Positions 12,101 through 25,700 are shown, numbered from the stretch's first letter. The stretch is 64,000 nt of DNA from Oscheius onirici (GCA_932521025.1 OW051469.1:7452398-7516397), one strand, 5' to 3'. Numbers and translations: made by a program. Notes: generated by a model from the sequence alone, not told the origin.

Positions 12101-15100
12101 AGGCTCCAGTCGGTATCAGTTGCGAGCCATCAAATGTGTCTCGCCGACGGCTGTGCTTCCAGCATTCCCAGATTGCAGTAAATAACGAACGAGCAGCCCT
12201 GTTTCGATCCTCTAAGTTTCTTCCTCTTTCTTTGACTCATTAGCTCGCGGGTTCCGAGTCAAAGGGCTGTCTCTCGTTGAAGAGTTCCTAAGGCTTAAAC
12301 ACGACTAGAGACGCGTCACAACCAAATTGGGTTTGCCGGGTCCCGGGACGCCTTCCAACGTTTCCGGCTTTCTTCCATTTTTTTATCTTCTTGTCAAACT
12401 TTTTGAAGGTTGTTGTCTCTCTCGTTCTCATAAGAATTCCCACGATTGGCTCTAAAGCTTAGACTTCACACACAAACGCACGAAATGTTTCCTCTTTTTT
12501 TCTTCCGCCTACAACAAAAACTGCAACTTGTTTGATTCCCTCTGGCTAACAGAATCGGAAGGAAATCGAACTTTTTTCACTTATGAAACTGCCAATACAC
12601 TTGTATTCAGCCAGTTTCCAAAAAGCGCCGTCTGCCCATCCCAAAGTTTTGCTCTAGACATTATCACATAGCTCTGTAGACATCTGAAATCAATCTTCCC
12701 AATTCATCTCTGATTCACTCAACTCTTCCCTTTTTCTGCTCCGGTACGGTCAGCCATTGCAGGCGACAATCTGGCGCCCACTTGCGACATGGCTTCTCGT
12801 CGGCATACGGTCTGGTTCGTTCCAGGATCCCGACGGTAGGTCATCCAGTCTCTCTTATCAAAAAAATGGGACCCTGGGGTTAGGAACAAGGGGGCGGGGA
12901 GAGGAGAGGGGAGGAGGACGGATAAAGCGCGGAATGGAGGTTGTTGTTGCCCTGCGTGCCTGCCGCCCGTCCCAGAGAGCCAAAGCACACACTCACCCAG
13001 GCCCCCCAAGCCACCAGAATGCCGCGGCGTCGTGCCGCCGGCGCTGCTGGTGGCAGTGGAGGTGGTGGCGGCTTTGGACTCTCGAGCCTGAGACGTGAAC
13101 TGCTCTCTCGGGCCACATTCGGTCATCACCGTGCTTCTGCTGCCGCTGCCACGAATCCGCTGCCACAAAGCGCCACCTTCAGTGCGGAGCCAGCTGCTCA
13201 TTTGGCTCCCGGTGGCGGTTCACATCATGCAAGACGGGAATCCTTTCTCTACCGGCCTTCTGCCGATGACCGGGAGGCCCTTCGACCCGTCAGCAGGGCC
13301 AGTTCCATCACTTCATCCAACGATCACGGAGGGTAAGTCTCAATCCTTGAGTGTCTATCCCAGCGCATAACCAATTAACTGACTTTATGTGACAATAACA
13401 CGGGCTTAAAAAAGCGAATTTACTGAGAATATGGACCATTAGATGACGTTTAATAGTCGAAATACTTTGTCTAAACGGCAAGCGTGTTATGTAAAAAAAA
13501 ACTGCAATCTTAGGAACTGCCATTTGAACGAAAATAACTTGACAAACTTTGTCTTTTTAATGTTTCAAACACTGTTCAAAAATATTCAGTTACTACTTGA
13601 ACTTTTGCTCTACGCGAGTAACTTGTAGTTCGTTCCCATTGGATTTCTGTCCAGGAACTCCGCTCCGTTTAATCAGGCAAAGGTCAGATTGTGACGTAAT
13701 GAAGAAGAACTTCAATTTTCGTTGGCTTCAGTCTAATTGGCGTCCAGACTCTTTGTTTATTCGAAAAAGGGCTCTCTTTGTGCATATGAATCGAATTGTA
13801 GTCCCAATCCTCCTCTCTCCATCTCCTCTTCATCCGAAATGTATGGTTCTGGCTGATAATTCAAGAGGGGGTGAGATCGATGTTGGTCCAGTAATTCGAC
13901 GACTCTTCCGCCGTCAATTATGACGAAGGGAAGAAACGGCCCTCACTCTGAGTTGAACAGGCCCCTGCGCGGAGTCTCATCGATTCTAAACATATTTCAA
14001 AGCGTCCAAAGCGCCTAGGGGCACTAGAGGGCTTGCGCATGACTTTGACTTCTGGGAGTCACAGACACCTGGGGAGGGAACGACTGAAAGAATTTTGGGA
14101 GTCAGGTGTGGCTCTGGGCGCATCTTTTGACAGATTATGGCAGCCTCTCTCGCGTGTGAAGGGCCCGGACTGGCGTGCACATTTGGCCGTGACTAATGGA
14201 CTCAATTACGGCACCTTCTTACGCGGAAATTGTCAAGTTTTAGTGTGCTCCGGGAGGAACAAAGCGAGTTAGCTGTGAAATGCGGGAGAAATCAAAAAGG
14301 GCTCACTACTGTAGATAATTTTGGCAGCCTATAAAAATACAGTCCTAGTAACAGAAGAAGACGTTAAATTGTCTTCTTTACAATAAATATGCTTCCCTCA
14401 ATACGGTTCTATAGTTATAAGAAAGGTACCACCCAGAACAATCTCACGTCAAAATGTATCCGCTCTCTTCTTGTGTTTCTCAGTAAATTTCATGTATCAG
14501 AAAATTTTTACATTTAGGAGTTTCTATCGCTAATTTCTTGTGCATTAAGAACGCCTACGTTCAAATGCCAGTTCCCTTAACATTTTTAGTCGGATAGTTT
14601 GTTTTGATACACTGACGACATGGCTATCTATATTTAGTGGCAAACACTAGTCCGAAATTTATGTTCTTCTCTTGAAAGACAGGAATGTGGTGATCAGTTA
14701 TCAAAAACCATCCTGGTAGTATACGCGTCGTCCCCTTCTTCTCGTGACCATGGCTCCCAGGTGACCGCAGTTTCCCCATCATTTTTGCTAACAGATTCCC
14801 CATTTCCCCCATTGTCAGTTCAATAGCACTCGTCATTGAGAATGATCAAATGGATTACGGTCCTGTTTATGCAAAAAAGACTTTTAGAATAACTCGTTTC
14901 TCCCGGGGTAAAAGCTATGGAAATCAACAGCAATTAGGCCTCTCCATATAATTATTCTGATCTCATTTGGCTCTGCTCCAGCTGGTGTCGGGGACTGCTG
15001 GATTGTTGCTGACGTCGACGCCGACGTGCGGCCATTGCCAGTCATTTTATGAGCCACAAGGGCTGGAAAAGACGTTGTGCTCGAGAAACAGTTGGCTAAA

Positions 15101-18100
15101 AAACGGGATCGAGCAGCGAAAGTTACAGGAAAGCTCAGTTTAACGTAAGAAATCTTGAGCTTTTACCATTCCAAGACAACAGTTTCATTGCCAGATTTCA
15201 GAGTCATTTTCCCCCGTATTTTCAACCCATTGTTGGGTTTAGTTTTGGTCTCAATTTTAACCATTTTTATTCGTAGAAGTAACTGAAGATAACATTAACT
15301 ACAGGATCACTTTTTTATAAGTTACATTCTTTTGATCTCCTGAATTCTCTCCCATGGATTTCTAGATGGACTCCCAGACTTGAAGTTTCCGATAGTTTAC
15401 GATGCGCCGAGATACTTTTATTGTTGGCTCTCACAGATAGGAAATCGATTAATAGCTCTCTCTCTCTCTCTTCCCAAATCTGCCCATTATTGTTTCCATT
15501 TCCTGCCTACCAGTCCCTTCCGCTAGCCAACAGTCACTAGCTTCTAGCTACTAGAGCTCGACCAATTGAATTTCCCTCCAAGATTCTCGCTCTCGCCTCG
15601 TAAGAGAGAAGATACTCCCACGGAATACGATCAGTCCGTGTCGGCCATCTAAATTGCAATCTATCCCCCATTTTAGCCATGAGCTTTCACCGCCAGCAAA
15701 CGTGTCCCGAGTAAGTCGAGAGCTCTAGGATCATAGAAACTTTCCACACAATTTTTAGAGGTCCGGTTAGAAGAAAGCCGAGCAGTTTCATCGTACGCAG
15801 CCAAAGTATCAAGTGAATTTCCCTTTTTTCATTTTATTTAGACAAAAACGTGTCGTCGATAAAGGCGAGACAATCGAATCTTTCTTCTGATCTAGATTGA
15901 ATTAACCATGCACCACTTGACATGACTTTTTGGAGTAGATTTCGTGTTCCCTTCTGTTCTGAATGCTGCCTAGCAGCCAAGATTAGGCATTCTATAAGGA
16001 ACACCGAAAACTCTGAGTTCCAAAGAGCACAGGAACATTTATTGGGGATTCTTTTCGACCAAAAGCCATATGTAAACCGAATCAGTTTTTCTTTTCGTCT
16101 TTATATTTTACATGTTAGACTACAAAAATCAACTAGGAAGGAAGTACATTCTTCGTTTTAAACAATAGCCGCACAAAAACAGAGGTGCTTTCAAAGGAAG
16201 TACAAAAAATGCCAATACTAGTTCCCTGTGTTCATTCTCCGTTAGTTTCCTCTCCATTCTCGTTCTGGCTTTCAAATATTCCCACTGGGCCACCTATAAA
16301 CCCACTTGATAGCAAATTGAAGTATAGTGGAGTCTCGACAGTTGCAATCCTTGGACTAGACCGGTTGGGAAAGTGTCAGATGATGTGGTTGGTCTCGTCT
16401 CTCCTTCACATGTGACTGCGTCTTCTCATCTCTTGTCAGACTCACGGCTTCATCTCTGTCTCGATTTCGCCCGCGTACAGCGACGATAGGGGGGTTCACT
16501 TCCGGCGGACAGGCAGCCCGCCGTCTTTGTTGCTTCGCCATCCATCTTCTTTTCTGTGCCATGTCGGATCACTGTGCTGACTGTGCGGATCGCCACGCGC
16601 CGCCGCCTCACCATCTTCACGACTTCTTCAGGTCATTCTTCTCGTTTTCGCGCCAATCTTTTGGGATTACTCCAACTTTTTATTCTAGGAGTGTATTCCA
16701 TTCGCATCTTCATTTCTGTAGAAGGCCAAAATTTGTTAATGAGAAATGTTGTCGCTAGTTCGCTGGATGAGAAAAGATGCTCGAAAACCTCATTATGTTG
16801 CCACTTGAAATTTAAATGCTACCAGGAGAGAATTTCGGGAACTCACATGCTGATCCCTTCCAAAGACTTTCCCCCGATAAGGCTCACTTTTCGGTTGGCT
16901 GGAGAATGCGCGTGAAACCAAATACGCGCTCCAAGTGTTGACTTTTATGCCTCTCGGGTCTGCAGGAAATCACGAGGGATGGAATAAAGGGCCTGAAGAA
17001 AGGGGAAATACTCCCAAAAAATGTGAATGGGAATAAACTTCCAGAAATTCACCCTCGTCATTGTCTCTCCCTTTGTGGGGAGGAGTCTGGGTAGTTGGGG
17101 GACAAAAAAGAGGGGCCTTGTTGGTGAGAGTGAAAGAGGCGTGGCCCGGGCTCGTTGCCGTCGACAGATCCCCCTCTCTTCTAACCTCACAGCGCAACCA
17201 GACCCTGGTGTCCCCCAACCGAAAAGAGACAATGCCAGCGTCAGCAGCCCCTCGAAAGATGGGCATCGCCGGCTTCAGGTTCCTTTTTTGATCAAAACAT
17301 CATATATCTTTTAATCCTCAGCTTTTTCAGACACGGCGATGATCTCATCGTGACTCCTTTCGCTCAACTGTTGGCATCTTTGAGAAACGTGAGGAGCAAT
17401 CTGATCTCAATTTCTAATGTGCCGGTGAGTGTTTTGTCGTCATTCTAACTAATTGGCCGGCTATTAATCATAGAGTGTAAAAACCTCCGGTTCCCTTGGA
17501 AGCATTATTCATTAATCTCAGTGCTGAGCATTATTGTTATACGAGCAGGGCGGAAATTGACTCGCACTGGAAAACAACAGCAATCCCATGTTTTTATCAA
17601 ACAGTTCTTGTGGTCAAAGTTAAGCAGATTGTTCTGAGATTTATGCTTTTCCGAAAACGTTGATATCAAGCACCAGATACAAAGAATCTACAGGAATTTC
17701 GTTCAGTGACATAGTCTCACGCTACTTTTGAACTGGTAGCAACGGTGAAGAGTCGGAAAATAAAGCAATCTCGTACAGCTGTTTCTCCGCTTAAGGAGCC
17801 TTTCACATTTAATCGTTTTCCCTCTTTTTGATTTCTAGTTTTGCCTTCCTTATCAAACGGATCCTTCCCAGCCTAATTTAGCACATTAACCTAGTCCTTC
17901 TGCGGGCTTCGAGTGCATATGTCCCCCCGGGTCTCTCTCTTGGCCAACAACTTCGATCCAGCCCCCCCCCCCCCCCGTGGCGGCCGTCAGCCTGGCTACA
18001 CAATTGTCATTATGCATTTCAGCTACCGGAGGATGGTCGTCATGCTGCCAGGACGGCGAAGAGACCACCTCTGCACAATTGCCCGCTACCGGATAATGTG

Positions 18101-21100
18101 ACTCAATGTGCAACGGAGACTCTGGGTAAGTCAGACGTCATCCCCTTGTTACAAAACGGTTTGCGCGTGACTCTTACAAGCTAGTTAGGGGAACTGGAGA
18201 GAGTAAACCCGATAGTAAACAGAAAATATCAGGGAACAATGGGTAGCTGAAGGACAGCTGGTCAGCTCGTCAATGAGAATCATTATTACAATATATTAGC
18301 GAGACTTTAAGGGTTGTTGGTTATGTCGTCTTCTACAGTAGTCCCGGAAAAAAATCTGAACATCTCGGTGTAATGAGTAGAACAGAATCAGCTGATTGTC
18401 ACCTATTGAACGGTTGTTCTTTCTCTTACCCCCAAACGAGCGCGTGTTTGGAAGATACTGACATTGGATTAAAGAGCTTTGAATACAAAGCAGTCCGAAG
18501 ACGACAGGACAACGTCTTAGGCGGGTCAACTGGGAATTTAAATGAGGGAGCCAATTCGTAGCAAAACAAAGACACATTGAGGATGGGTGCAGTGTTTTCT
18601 ACACTAATCTGTGTAACAGTAAAAACCGTGTCTGCGGAACCAACTTGTTGCTGAGCCTATGTCGCTAGTGTCCAGACTTTTCGGGTGAGCAGCAGTGTGC
18701 CTTCCGTACCCGAAAGTCTGTAACGCATTATTAGCAAGCGCAACTCTTCCTTTTCGATGCCTTTGAACACTGCCAGTACGTTCTTTATTGGCATCAGAAA
18801 CTAGGATACCCGACTCTCGGTAACCCAGTAACTAGACAAGAGTTGAGATGAAACTGAATCCAATCAAAACAGGATTCAAGGCGAACTGAGATAATGTTAG
18901 TAAATTTCTTGGAGTACGATAGACTTTCCGGTCAATGACGTTTTCTCTCAAAGAATTAGTCAAACTCCTCTTGGGATTACTGTACTTTTTCTGTAACAAA
19001 AACTCGTTTTCAGAAGAGTTGGACTGGTGTCTGGACCAGCTGGAGACCATTCAGACGCACCGTTCTGTCTCAGAAATGGCTTCTTCGAAGGTGAGCTTCT
19101 TTTCCCTTATGAACAGAAGGTGTCGCGCGCTCGCCGTTTCCGGCAGCTGACACGTTGATGGATCAGTTCTTTGATTGGATTTGCAACCAATCTCCAAAAA
19201 GTGTCTTGGGGGAAGAACAGATCTGCGTCCCGTTAGCTGTCCCAACCTTTCCCCATTTCTCTCTCCAAGTGGTTCACGTGGTTTCGGAGTACAATTTGTT
19301 GTGAACCGTGTCCAGAGAAACTGTCACTACGCGATGGGAAAGTCATCCGTCAGGACGTCTTCCTCGAGGGCGGGGACAAACTTTTAGAGCGTTTTCACTC
19401 TATCTGTACTTTTAAAGAACTCTCCTTTCCGGTGAACGTCCTTTCTTCAAATGACCTTCTTTTGCACAGGGAAAGATAAATGTTAGGGCTTTTTTCCGAG
19501 ACACTACTTCCAAAAATCGTTGCAGATTCTTTATCTGTGCTTACAATTGCTACGACAACAGTTTCATCTCATTCTTTTATCTGCCCCCACTAAAATACGT
19601 AGCTCATCCCATATTCCTTTATTTTCACAATTTTCCGCGCTCAGAAACATTCTTTTCGTTGCTATGCCTTAAAATATTTCAGAACTACATGCCAAACAAA
19701 TGTGTCTAATTTCGATATTGTCGCTGAATAATGACTTCTACCGATTTTCTCATTAATCTCTTCGTCCCCATTTAAAAGTTGGAATAGTCAGCCTGATTAA
19801 TTTTCATAGATTCAAGCTAGTAAATCATGTTTCTAATTCATTGTTTTCCAGTTCCGAAAAATGCTGAACAAGGAGCTCTCCCACTTTGCCGAGTCCAGCA
19901 AATCCGGCACACAGGTTTCCAAATTCCTCATCACGACCTATATGGACAAAGATGACGATGATCCGAGTGCAGAAGTTGCGGTACCAGGAGAGGTTTGTTC
20001 AGTTTTGTTTATTTCTTATCTGTCTCGACCGGTTTGCGAACCCTTCGCGAGTACGGTACGTCGCGTGGTTCCCGTCGCGTGAAGGGATAGCACTTCCGGG
20101 CGATCCTTTGAAGATTTCCGCCCCATATTCCTACCTTTTCTAGGGCCCTTCAACGTCGACTCCACAGCTTCCAATGGGACTGTTGAAAAAGGCACAGACG
20201 GCCGCAATGAACAGGATCAGCGGCGTGCGCAAGTTGCGTGCACATTCCCACGAAGGACATCTGCCCGAATATGGTGTCAACTGTGCCAAGGAGGTTGCCG
20301 TTTACATGCAGAGGGTGTGTATTCTTTCTGTGTTCCAACTAATAAGTGAATTTAGATAAACGACTGGGGTCCAGACGTGTTCAAAATCGACGAACTGTCC
20401 AAGGGTCATTCCTTGACAGTCGTCACTTATAGTCTCTTCAAAGAACGCGGTCTAATCAAATCCTTCGAAATACCCTCATCTGTTCTCGTCACCTATCTTC
20501 TTAACCTGGAACACCATTACCGGACCAATCCCTACCACAACCACATTCACGCTGCCGATGTTGCTCAATCTATGCATGTTTTGCTCACTTCTCCTGTGCT
20601 CAGTGTAGGTTTTTATTTTAATTTTTGCTATTTTTTGTTTTGTGGGCTCAAAAACAAAAGTATTTACAGGATGTCTTTTCTGATCTAGAAATAATGGCTG
20701 CTATCTTCGCCGGTGCAATCCATGATGTTGATCATCCTGGTTTCACCAACCAATATCTCATCAATTCTAGTAAGTTCTTATTATCCCTTTTCATTCATTA
20801 AACTTTAGATAACGAGTTGGCTATCATGTACAATGACGAGTCAGTTCTCGAGCAACATCATTTGGCTGTAGCCTTCAAACTGCTGCAGGATTCGAACTGT
20901 GACTTCTTGGTCGGCTTGAGCCGCAAGCAGCGTCTGCAATTCCGCAAGATCGTCATTGACATGGTCAGTTTGCAGGCGGAAGCCATCTATCATCGGCACG
21001 ACTCGTTCTTTGTGCGTGGCGCGCACGAATTATTGCACGAAAGGGGGGCGAAAACCGCCGGAAGCAAACGCACTCACAAAGTGTGAAAAATGGGGGCTGT

Positions 21101-21795
21101 AGTGGAAATTACTATGTGTTTTTAATATCAAAAATGGTACAAAATCTTTTTTGAGACAGACTTTGACAGGAACTCTTTCAGGTTCTGGCCACGGATATGT
21201 CAAAGCATATGTCTCTCCTAGCAGACTTGAAAACGATGGTTGAAGCCAAGAAGGTCGCCGGTAACAATGTTATCGTCTTGGAGAAGTACAACGACAAAAT
21301 ACAGGTGATTCACAAACATTTGTAATTTAACTTTCCCATTTAAGGTCCTGCAATCGATGATTCATCTGGCAGACTTGTCCAATCCGACCAAACCAATTGA
21401 GCTTTACCGACAGTGGAACATGAGGATATTGGAAGAGTATTGGAGGCAGGGAGATAGGGAAAAAGACCTGGGACTGGAAGTTTCTCCAATGTGTGATCGA
21501 GGAAACGTTACTATTGAGAAGTCACAGGTTCGTTGATTATTATGTTCGTGAACCGAGGCATTTTTTGGAGCTTTCGATCTACAATACGGTTTCGAAAGGC
21601 ATCATAAACTGAATTTTCCAGGTCGGCTTCATCGACTACATTGTCCACCCATTGTACGAAACCTGGGCCGATTTGGTCTACCCAGACGCCCAGAACATCT
21701 TGGATCAGTTGGAGGAGAATCGTGAATGGTACCAGTCGAGAATTCCGGACGAGCCAGAGTCGGCACGAGCTGAACAACAGCCGGTGACGACATGA
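6021..21795 (+). CDS. pde-4: cAMP-specific 3',5'-cyclic phosphodiesterase, PDE4 family
   Basis: Hydrolyses cAMP to AMP in the cytosol, downstream of Gs signalling. Common exons: 17331-17424, 18023-18125, 19014-19090, 19852-19992, 20144-20314, 20356-20604, 20670-20769, 20809-20963, 21182-21304, 21345-21527 and 21622-21795, all in phase. UCR1 is recognisable ([20 protein letters not shown]). UCR2 is too ([19 protein letters not shown], then [14 protein letters not shown]). The catalytic domain has the metal sites [23 protein letters not shown] and [11 protein letters not shown], and the invariant purine-binding Gln in [20 protein letters not shown]. Candidate first exons at 6021, 13019, 16561 and 17232 give proteins of about 576, 627, 546 and 538 aa. 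Only the 13019 form carries the PKA-type site RRESFLYR that in mammals activates long PDE4s. An AATAAA lies at 22107. One acceptor (21344) is TTTAAG rather than TTTCAG. Family assignment is very secure; the first-exon set is inferred. Confidence 0.95.
6182..13018 (+). other. First long intron region of pde-4
   Basis: About 6.8 kb, pyrimidine-rich on the plus strand, with no recognisable coding domain. It contains a 204-codon open frame (8736-9350) and several overlapping frames around 10.3-11.1 kb that resemble low-complexity Ser/Phe/Leu translations rather than protein. A short ATG exon-like segment (9831 to about 9905, followed by GTGAGT) would create a stop if joined to the UCR1 exon, so it was not included. 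Confidence 0.45.
13019..13332 (+). CDS. pde-4: pde-4 candidate first exon B with PKA site (long form)
   Basis: The ATG at 13019 opens 104 codons. A Gly/Ala-rich start is followed by a basic stretch ([18 protein letters not shown]) and then the UCR1 signature RRESFLYRP at residues 72-80. The exon ends in phase 2 at GTAAGT (13333) and continues into [12 protein letters not shown] at 17331. RRES is the PKA consensus that regulates long PDE4 isoforms in mammals, so this exon is the best-supported long-form start. It is noticeably more GC-rich than its surroundings. Confidence 0.85.
13333..16560 (+). other. pde-4 intron between exons B and C
   Basis: About 3.2 kb with no coding signature recognised. 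Contains a CT microsatellite (about 15456-15472). Confidence 0.45.
16561..16631 (+). CDS. pde-4: pde-4 candidate first exon C
   Basis: The ATG at 16561 opens 23 codons ([20 protein letters not shown], then DFFR) and ends in phase 2 before GTCATT. It would join the UCR1 exon at 17331 in frame. His/Cys-rich; not recognised. Support is the correct phase and position only. Confidence 0.42.
17232..17278 (+). CDS. pde-4: pde-4 candidate first exon D (proximal)
   Basis: The ATG at 17232 opens 15 codons ([15 protein letters not shown]) and ends in phase 2 at 17278. A compact 52-bp intron with a TTTTTCAG acceptor separates it from the UCR1 exon at 17331. The joined reading is [12 protein letters not shown]. 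The short intron makes this a credible proximal start. Confidence 0.6.
17962..17976 (+). repeat. Run of 15 C upstream of a pde-4 exon
   Basis: An uninterrupted C homopolymer lies about 46 bp before the acceptor of the exon at 18023. It is prone to length error in sequencing and could influence splicing. Confidence 0.9.
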
Positions 21796-22106
21796 AGAAG
21801 ACTGCTAGCGGGTCCTGATTCAGGGGGCCGAAATAAGTTGCCTTTCAACCACAAACCCATAAACCGTATTTAGGTGCTTATATTCTGTCTATTTTGCACT
21901 TGACCACCTCTCTTTCTCTTTCCCCTTTACCCATTTTGGCTTTAAACATTTTTGATAACCAGTTTCTTGCTCTTGCCATGGCGCCAGTACCTGTGATGAC
22001 ACGCACTCTTTGCATAATTATAAGCTTTAAACTATATTCTGGATTTCTATAAAGATTTTTATACTATGGATGTCTAAGAATATCTGTGCTAGAAAAAGTA
22101 CAATGC

Positions 22107-22112
22107 AATAAA
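22107..22112 (+). terminator. Polyadenylation signal of pde-4
   Basis: AATAAA about 310 bp after the pde-4 stop. It is the only canonical hexamer I see before the convergent gene that ends at 22205. Confidence 0.6.
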
Positions 22113-22204
22113 ACACACCAGTACAATCTCCATCGTATCGGAGCTTCGAGCAAATGTGAAAAAGAATGAGAGACAGACAGAGAGTCAGAGAGAGATTCAT
22201 ATCC

Positions 22205-22718
22205 TTACAACAGTAGCCAAAGAGACATCATTTTATGTAGACGTAAAAACAATTTTTTAAAAATCAGCCTTCTGAAAACAACAAAAAAACTATTTTTCAA
22301 CAAACACTGGCCAATAATGCTGGCACTTTGTAGAAGTTTATTCTGCACTGAAATCAAAGCTCCTACAACCGCAGCTACAGAGACGGCAGCACAGACAATG
22401 AAGAGATACTTGAAGACGGTCGGACCGCGTTTCTTGAACTGGGCAGCATGCTTCTTTTTCTTTGACTTTTTCGACTTCTTGGCCCTTTTCTTCTTGTGGC
22501 TCTTCTCACTTTTGTGTGTCTTGCTACTGCCCTTCTCTTTCACATCCGATTTCTTTTTTTCTACTCCAGAACCACTTGCTTTCTCCTTTTTGCCAGACTT
22601 ATCCAACTCGTTCTTCTCATCCTGGTCGTCTTTTCCCTCTACTGGTTTGTCCTAAAGGTTAGATAGGTTTTCCATTTACGCTTAGATATACCTTAGCATC
22701 CTTCTTGTCGTCTGGCAT
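22205..22718 (-). CDS. Small Lys-rich protein with C-terminal membrane segment, about 157 aa
   Basis: Two exons, 22718-22692 (MPDDKKDAK) and 22651-22205, share a 40-bp intron with a CCTTTAG acceptor. The N-terminal half is highly basic and acidic without hydrophobic residues, with runs such as KSEKSHKKKRAKKSKKSKKK. A hydrophobic stretch then follows (VFKYLFIVCAAVSVAAVVGA). This suggests a tail-anchored or single-pass membrane protein with a charged cytosolic or nuclear-facing domain; that topology is inference. The residues after the membrane segment are less certain because a further intron could occur there. No family recognised. It converges with pde-4. Confidence 0.6.
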
Positions 22719-25700
22719 TGTGGGAACTACGTCACGTTCAGTTCTTTTTAGTTTATATAGGCAAAATTGTGAACGCTTTACTTTAAACAAACGTGTTATT
22801 TTAGATATTTCGATCCAATTGGACTGTTTTTCAATTGATGCAAAACATAGTGATCTCACTGAACTACTGCTTTGATTGTTTCCTTGTGCTCTCGTATACA
22901 CTTCGCAATGAATTCTGATTGGTCAGTTCTGTCAATTCAGAAACCCCCTCTGATTCTATCAAAGAGCTATAAGATCAAACTCTGATTGCAGCAAAGATCC
23001 GATTGAGAAGAGTTTGATTCGGCTCCGGCGCCCAAAAACAATCGTCGATGGCTAGCCAGACTCTCCTCTCTCGTCCGTACTATTTTCTTCTACGGCGCCA
23101 GCGAGTCAACATACGGTCAAATCTCTCTCTCCTACTGAGAGAGTACTGTTCGGTTGCAAAGAGGCTTCAATCATCTAGGATTCGTCGAGTGCCGCGTGAG
23201 CCAAAAGGCATGAGACTAGCGTCATCATCGCGATGAAGGGAGTGGCAGCCGCAAGCCTGAGAAACTGTTTGCAGTCTACTCAGACAAGGCGCCGGTCCCT
23301 CCTTCGCAGAGCAAAAATAGCGTCACGGTCCAATGTATTACAGGTCGAGATCCGTATTTGTTGTCTTTGCCAATTAGCAACAGATAGTGACGCAAGCAAA
23401 TGTTGTTGCGTGTGGGTGGAAGAAAGCATTCGAGAACAAAGCATCAGTGTTTTTCAGTAAAAGTATAAACAAATGGTACAGTAATGACGTCTCAGTCGAA
23501 AAAGTGGAAAATAATGAAATCCAAATCTGTAGGCTTCTGAGTGTCGGCCGAATTGTAGCGAGACCACCCAGGTTCAATTGGCAAGATGTCTTTTGACTTA
23601 GCCAATTAAGTGTTTTACTACACCTCTACTGTACTTGTCATGACAAGTTAGCTTGTCAAACTCTTTAGCTCACATCGACAGTTAGTGCGAATGTCTTCTT
23701 TAACTTTAAGGTCAGGTGCCTGGAGCAGTGCCTGGGTGGATGAGAACTATTGTGAGCTGGAATGAGTCCATCGAATTATAGAAGAGTCATGTGCAAATTT
23801 TGCCAGAAATTCGACATCTCAAAACATCTTTGCTTCCGTTGATTTTTTCGTCCAACCATGTGAGTCAATCTAACAGACGTCTCTCTGACGCCCCTGCTCA
23901 AATTCCAAACATTGAACCAGATGTGTTCATTTCCCAGCTCATAACGACCATTCATCAGATCAATTCCGGGAAAATGAAATCAAACATATTCAGAGAAAAG
24001 ATCAGTTCAAGAAAAGGTCGCTCTTCTAATTATCTGACTTTCCCCTATTCACGTGCAAAATCAAAGTATTCCCCCTCCTGCTTGTTGATTCTTTCCCAAG
24101 GTTTTGCAAGAGAGTCTCCCTTTCGCAGGCCGCACGTAGCTTTTCTCACCGTAAAAACTTGCTAAAATTTTATTGACGGACCTCTCTCGACAAGCAAGAG
24201 TACAGTCCGCGGATCAACATGTTTACACCGTTGTTTGCCCAGACCCTGAGGACTGTTTTTGCACAGAGGCTTCTCTCTCTTTTGATCAGATTAATTGCGA
24301 AGCAGATTGTTTGGTGAGAAGAAAATGTTGACTTTCTCTCTGGGACTGTGCTCTTTGCTAAGCTCATTCAGTTTTTGCTTATGGTTTGCAGATTTAGCCT
24401 CTTCAGAATCGGCTTCAGCTTCGACGATGCTGTAAGAAGTGGCACTGGTTGTAAATAATTTGCAACTCCGAACATCTCTGAATTAAATATTGTCGTTTGA
24501 ATTCGGAACATTCTGAACAAGTAATAGCAAAAGATCTTGAGATTTCTGACCTTATCTAGGACTTGTTTTCTCCCAATAAACTTCATTCCGCATCAGGGTT
24601 CATTTCATTAGCTTCCTACATGCTCCATCACGTACTCTCAAAACAAGAAAACAAACCAGTACTTGTGTCAAAAACGTACTTATGCCACCTCCGTTCCTTT
24701 GAATTTTGGTCTTTGCGATTTTTGGAAAGTTGACAGGGTTTAATGCCCATAACTGCCACGAGCCTCAATCGTAAAGATGGAATGCGGACAGTTTCGTAGA
24801 TGTTTTCAGCTCTGTCCGGGAGAGCCCTCAGTCTGTGGCGCCAGATAAGGGGTTGAGCACGTGAGGAGGCTGTTCCAGGCTGTTATGAGGAGATAGGGGA
24901 AATGGGAGAAGACTGATAGGAAGAGAAGAAGCTTCTGGAAGTGAGCCAACAAGGTTTATGAGACAGGATGTAGCTGGAGCTGGGGAAGGCAGTGAAACTT
25001 TTTCTCTGAAGCTAAATTTGGTCCCTCTAACCAAACTCGACTATCATCACAAAGTCCTCGTGATACTCTCTCTCTCCCGATCAGCATAATACCAGTCGGC
25101 GTTCTCCCCCAAAACCACCACCACACAGAGTGATGCCAAAAATAGCTCACGTCACCTCCCGAAATACGACCCGAACCAGTTTTGCGGTTTTCCACGTATT
25201 CCTTTGAAGTTCTACGAAGATCATCGATTAGATGACCCCATAATATTTTGGCCCTAACTGTGTGTTCCCACGTGTATGGGGTTTGTGTGGCTGTGAGGCA
25301 GAGCGGAAGCGCAGTTCCGTTCAAGCCAAACAGTCATTTCCGTTTACTCAGGCTGCTGCCAACTGTTGGCAGTCTGCCAAAATTCATCCAAGATTCTCCT
25401 TGTGTAATGCGTTCCGTCGTGACGAAGTTGGCAGTTGGCTTGTCAGGGATAAAAAAAGAGAAGATATCAGCTGCCCTCAGGGAAGAGAAACTTTTTGATC
25501 ACATGTGGGACGAATTTCCTTATCACAGAGAGATAGGACAAACAATCCACGAGAGATACCCGACACGGCGCCGACGGCTGAGGATGGTCCCTATTTGGAA
25601 ACCGCACGAGACAATGCACTGTGAGGAGGAGAGATAACAATTACACAGTACAGCTGTAAAATGTATTGTCCAGGAACACAATAGAAAAAGTTTGGAATGG

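Noticed and set aside
13019-13332. Minus-strand open frames across the GC-rich pde-4 exon
   Set aside because: Shadow frames of the strongly supported plus-strand UCR1 coding exon.
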